A stretch of DNA of 8,057 bases from UBA8514 sp050251415. GTDB lineage: Bacteria; Bacillota; Clostridia; Lachnospirales; Anaerotignaceae. Shown in pieces: positions 6,006-8,057 of the stretch. The stretch is taken from NCBI GenBank assembly GCA_050251415.1, contig JBFWMT010000078.1, positions 1 through 8,057 on the forward strand, read 5' to 3'. The position numbers and the translations under genes were made by a program. Position 1 is the first letter of the stretch, and the number at the start of each line of letters is the position of its first letter. The notes beneath the pieces were generated by a model, which saw only the letters and a list, made by a program, of their open reading frames with translations, did no database searches and was not told where the DNA came from.

Positions 6006-6863
6006 TTATGCATTATGTCTAAAACCACACGTTTTGCAAAAATCTTCTACCACCTTGTTCTGTCTAAAACCTTCCGCCATCCTTTCGGCACGATTCGTGT
6101 TTAATATCTCTTCCAGGCTATTTTCATTAATATTGCCCAAAACCATACTCCCATCACTGTCTATACAGCATGGAACAACGCTTCCATCACACAAAATTCC
6201 TATGTGGGTTTTAAGCCCAAAGCACTTGCCATGTGTAAAAATTTCTTTGCCGCCATTTTTAGGCCAAATAAACCGTTCCTCTTGTTGAAGATAAATATTG
6301 TTGGCAAGCTTAATTCCATTTCGGTCGGTAACACCATCGGCAATATTTTTTTGTGGGTTAAATTCCTTTTCAAGCATCTCCGTTATTATTTTATTTGTTG
6401 AAACACTACCCTCTGAATTTAAATTCCATAGCCTAAGGCAAATAACAATTCTTCCTTCTTTTTGTATTTCCCTAATGAAAGAAAAAATATTCTCTATATA
6501 TTGCTGAAAATATTCCTGTTTTTCACCTTCAAAACTGTGAAGTGAAATATTTATCTGCCTTAAAGCTGGCTTATCTTTTATTTTTTCGCCAACGGTACCT
6601 ATCAGTGTTCCGTTTGTTGTTATGTTTGCAAAAATCCCCTTTACTTCACAGCAATCTAAAAGCTTTTCAATATTGCTATGCCTTAGGGGTTCCCCCATAA
6701 CGTGCATATATATGTAATTTGTGTATGGCTTTATTTTGTACAATACCATGTCAAAAAACTCTGGTGTCATTTCCATAGGTTTTCTCTTTGTTTTGGGGCA
6801 AAAGCTACAGCTAAGGTTACATATATTTGTTATTTCTACATATACTTTTTTAAATTTTCTCAT
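6006..6863 (-). CDS. Radical SAM protein with short SPASM/Twitch-type C-terminus
   Basis: This is a 285-residue radical SAM enzyme of unknown substrate. The cluster motif is CNLSCSFC (C15, C19, C22; CX3CX2C). MGEP (56-59), TTNGTL (82-87) and ISLHSF (106-111) follow in the usual barrel order. The tail carries C214-X12-G-X4-C232, which fits the start of a SPASM motif, and then C276-X2-C279 near the end. Additional cysteines are C225 and C233. The central CX2CX5CX3C block of a full SPASM domain is missing, so one auxiliary 4Fe-4S cluster (a Twitch-like arrangement) is more likely than two. The gene starts 3 bases after the cysK stop, with only a weak GACTAGAG upstream, so it is probably translationally coupled to cysK. 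No small precursor peptide gene is visible nearby, which argues against a simple peptide-maturase role. The radical SAM assignment is firm; the reaction is unknown. Confidence 0.88.
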   Translation of the reverse strand: MRKFKKVYVEITNICNLSCSFCPKTKRKPMEMTPEFFDMVLYKIKPYTNYIYMHVMGEPLRHSNIEKLLDCCEVKGIFANITTNGTLIGTVGEKIKDKPALRQINISLHSFEGEKQEYFQQYIENIFSFIREIQKEGRIVICLRLWNLNSEGSVSTNKIITEMLEKEFNPQKNIADGVTDRNGIKLANNIYLQQEERFIWPKNGGKEIFTHGKCFGLKTHIGILCDGSVVPCCIDSDGSMVLGNINENSLEEILNTNRAERMAEGFRQNKVVEDFCKTCGFRHNA

Positions 6864-6866
6864 ACT

Positions 6867-7796
6867 CTAGTCAAATAACGCTGTAGAAATATATCTTTCT
6901 CCAGTATCAGGCAGAAGAACAACTATATTTTTACCTTCGTTTTCTGGCCTCCTTGCCAATATTTTCGCCGCATAAATTGCCGCACCCGATGAAATGCCAA
7001 CCAAAAAACCATCGGTTTTTGCAATCTCACGCCCTGCCTCAAGAGCTTCCTCATCCTTTATTTTTATAACCTCATCAATTATACTAACATCCAACACCTT
7101 TGGAATGAAGCCTGCTCCTATACCCTGTAATCCGTGTGCCCCACTGCTTTCTCCGCTTAAAACGGCACTGTTAAAGGGTTCTACCGCCACAATTTTTATG
7201 TTTTTGTCAAATTCCTTTAACCTTGTGCCAACACCTGTAATAGTTCCTCCTGTACCAACACCTGCTACAAAATAGTCGATTTTCCCGTCCGTATCCACAA
7301 TAATTTCCTCAGCAGTTGTAACAATATGTGCCATTGCATTGGCTGGATTTTCAAACTGATTTGGTATAAAAGAGTTAGGATATTCCTTTGCAAGCTCATT
7401 GGCCTTGCTTATTGCGCCACTCATTGCCTGCGCTGCAGGAGTAAGCACAATTTCTGCTCCTAGCATTTTTAAAAGCTTTCTTCGCTCAATGCTCATACTT
7501 TCGGGCATGGTAAGTATCAGCCTATAGCCCCTTATTGCCGCAATGTATGCAAGACCAACACCTGTGTTCCCGCTTGTAGGTTCAATTATAACGGTATCCT
7601 CTTTTAATAACCCGCGCTCTATGGCATCATTTATCATAAATAACGCAGCTCTATCCTTTGTAGATCCAAGAGGATTAAAATATTCTGCCTTGGCAATGAT
7701 ATTGCCTTTAAGTCCATTTTTTTTACAGTATCCACTAAGTGAAACCAGTGGAGTATTTCCAATTAACTCAATTAAATTTTCAGCTATCTTAGCCAT
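6867..7796 (-). CDS. cysK: Cysteine synthase (O-acetylserine sulfhydrylase)
   Basis: This 309-residue PLP enzyme makes L-cysteine from O-acetylserine and sulfide in the cytosol. The sequence shows the whole fold-type II signature: IGNTPLV (12-18), the PLP lysine K47 in NPLGSTKDRAA, the substrate loop TSGNTG (74-79), MPESMSIERRKL (97-108), NQFENPAN (146-153), the PLP phosphate loop GVGTGGT (179-185), HGLQGIGAGFIP (221-232), GISSGAA (267-273) with the ring-nitrogen serine, and a full C-terminus ending LPDTGERYISTALFD. The HGLQGIGAGFIP and RYISTALF motifs favour CysK over cystathionine beta-synthase or CysM. Small deviations are L43 and T46 in place of the common G/A and V, and A162 where TTG.EI is usual. 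AAGGAG lies 8 bases before the ATG, and a strong promoter is directly upstream with a leader of only about 25 bases. It is the first gene of a unit with the following radical SAM gene. Confidence 0.93.
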   Translation of the reverse strand: MAKIAENLIELIGNTPLVSLSGYCKKNGLKGNIIAKAEYFNPLGSTKDRAALFMINDAIERGLLKEDTVIIEPTSGNTGVGLAYIAAIRGYRLILTMPESMSIERRKLLKMLGAEIVLTPAAQAMSGAISKANELAKEYPNSFIPNQFENPANAMAHIVTTAEEIIVDTDGKIDYFVAGVGTGGTITGVGTRLKEFDKNIKIVAVEPFNSAVLSGESSGAHGLQGIGAGFIPKVLDVSIIDEVIKIKDEEALEAGREIAKTDGFLVGISSGAAIYAAKILARRPENEGKNIVVLLPDTGERYISTALFD

Positions 7797-7828
7797 ACAA
7801 CCAACTCCTTATTTAATTTATTCTTATA

Positions 7829-7857
7829 AGTATAGTCCCAAATCAAAAATACTTCAA
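7829..7857 (-). promoter_or_regulatory. Sigma-A promoter of cysK
   Basis: On the minus strand, TTGAAG (7857-7852) is separated by 17 bases from TATACT (7834-7829). The predicted start near 7822 gives a short leader of about 25 bases, ending in AAGGAG and the cysK ATG. An 8-bp palindrome, CTTATAAG (7823-7830), overlaps the end of the -10 and the start site and could be an operator half. The leader is too short for a T-box or S-box riboswitch. Confidence 0.78.
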
Positions 7858-7927
7858 CTCCAGTGTTTCTTAAATATTTTTATTTTCCAAGCCAACGTAA
7901 AAATTTTATTTTCAAAATCGCCCAAAA

Positions 7928-7953
7928 TGTTATGCAAAAGTAACAAAATGTTA
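7928..7953. repeat. TGTTA/TAACA operator-like cluster before the divergent gene
   Basis: Three half-sites occur in alternating orientation: TGTTA (7928-7932), TAACA (7941-7945) and TGTTA (7949-7953). The outer two lie within a direct repeat AAAATGTTA (7924-7932 and 7945-7953) that is 21 bases apart, two helical turns. The cluster ends 3 bases before the -35 of the plus-strand promoter, a typical activator position. Confidence 0.45.
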
Positions 7954-7956
7954 GCG

Positions 7957-7986
7957 TTGACTCATCCACATTATTAGGCATATTAT
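7957..7986 (+). promoter_or_regulatory. Sigma-A promoter of the divergent plus-strand gene
   Basis: TTGACT (7957-7962) is followed after 18 bases by TATTAT (7981-7986), giving a predicted start near 7993 and a leader of about 55 bases before the ATG at 8048. The -35 is a 5/6 match and the -10 is a 5/6 match. It is divergent from the cysK promoter, about 100 bases away. Confidence 0.7.
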
Positions 7987-8028
7987 AGAGTAATCATCCA
8001 TAAATTTGATTTAAGCAAATTTCATCCA
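7962..8028 (+). repeat. Three TCATCCA direct repeats in promoter and leader
   Basis: TCATCCA occurs at 7962-7968, 7994-8000 and 8022-8028, with start-to-start distances of 32 and 28 bases. The first overlaps the -35/spacer of the plus-strand promoter, and the other two lie in the predicted leader of the divergent gene. The last two extend to TCATCCATA. They could be regulator or RNA-binding sites, but short repeats may arise by chance. Confidence 0.4.
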
Positions 8029-8047
8029 TATTGAGGAGGTAAAAAAT

Positions 8048-8057
8048 ATGGACACAA
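8048..8057 (+). CDS. Start of a divergent gene, cut by window edge
   Basis: Only the first ten bases are visible (Met-Asp-Thr and one base). The call rests on an almost perfect ribosome binding site, GAGGAGGT (8033-8040), 7 bases before the ATG, and on the plus-strand promoter at 7957-7986. The product cannot be named. Because it shares a 250-base intergenic region with cysK, it may be co-regulated or encode a regulator, but nothing in the visible sequence shows that. Confidence 0.7.

Noticed and set aside
6006..6863. RiPP maturase role for the SPASM-type radical SAM protein
   Set aside because: No short precursor peptide, RRE domain, protease or transporter is seen beside it, and the SPASM motif is incomplete.
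7004..7020. AAAAACC-ATC-GGTTTTT hairpin within cysK
   Set aside because: The stem is A/T-rich with a 3-base loop and is explained by codons for KTDGF; it lacks a distinct U tail beyond the stem.
7797..7830. T-box or S-box leader for cysK
   Set aside because: The predicted leader is only about 25 bases, with no antiterminator or terminator structure.
7543..7977. Plus-strand open frame of 144 codons over the cysK start and upstream region
   Set aside because: It is antisense to a clear cysK, has no ribosome binding site, and its translation shows no domain; it is a shadow of the cysK codon pattern.
1..8057. CRISPR array, tRNA, rRNA, insertion sequence or phage genes
   Set aside because: No regularly spaced long repeats, tRNA cloverleaf, transposase motifs or terminal inverted repeats were seen on reading both strands.

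Overview
The window looks like an ordinary chromosomal stretch of a low-GC Gram-positive anaerobe, most likely class Clostridia. The evidence is the A+T-rich sequence, strong AGGAGG-type ribosome binding sites, TTGAnn-17-TATAAT promoters, a MurJ of the Firmicutes type, two radical SAM enzymes, and a large secreted phosphodiester-glycosidase-family protein with bacterial Ig domains. I cannot name the genus. Seven genes lie on the minus strand. A divergent plus-strand gene begins in the last ten bases.

Read along the minus strand, right to left, there are four transcription units. (1) cysK (7796-6867) and, 3 bases later, a radical SAM protein with a short SPASM/Twitch-type tail (6863-6006). They are driven by a good sigma-A promoter at 7829-7857 and end at a hairpin at 5971-5993. 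(2) A small P-loop ATPase-like protein (5776-5366) and, 5 bases later, a YhcC/YtqA-type radical SAM protein (5360-4410). Their near-consensus promoter is at 5826-5854 and a long terminator hairpin lies at 4356-4403. (3) A small secreted protein of unknown function (4187-3645) and a 935-residue secreted protein (3605-798). The latter has a NAGPA domain, two Ig-like domains, a carbohydrate-binding-like sandwich and a C-terminal region resembling a phosphoesterase without its metal ligands. This unit ends in a perfect 15-bp terminator stem starting 3 bases after the stop codon. (4) The N-terminal 219 codons of murJ, the lipid II flippase, cut by the left edge.

Units 3 and 4 concern the cell envelope: export of peptidoglycan precursor, and probable processing of a surface glycan or glycosyl-phosphate polymer. 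Units 1 and 2 each pair a radical SAM enzyme of unknown substrate with a small-molecule or nucleotide-binding enzyme. The second gene of each pair lacks a convincing Shine-Dalgarno of its own, which suggests translational coupling. I see no RNA genes, CRISPR, insertion sequences or phage genes. No intergenic stretch exceeds 300 bases. The longest (7797-8047, 5777-6005, 4188-4409) hold promoters, terminators and several inverted or direct repeats that could be operators. I found no clear defence system or other obviously novel machinery. The points most worth checking are the two radical SAM gene pairs, the multidomain NAGPA protein with its small partner, an intragenic terminator-like hairpin, and the repeat cluster in front of the divergent gene.
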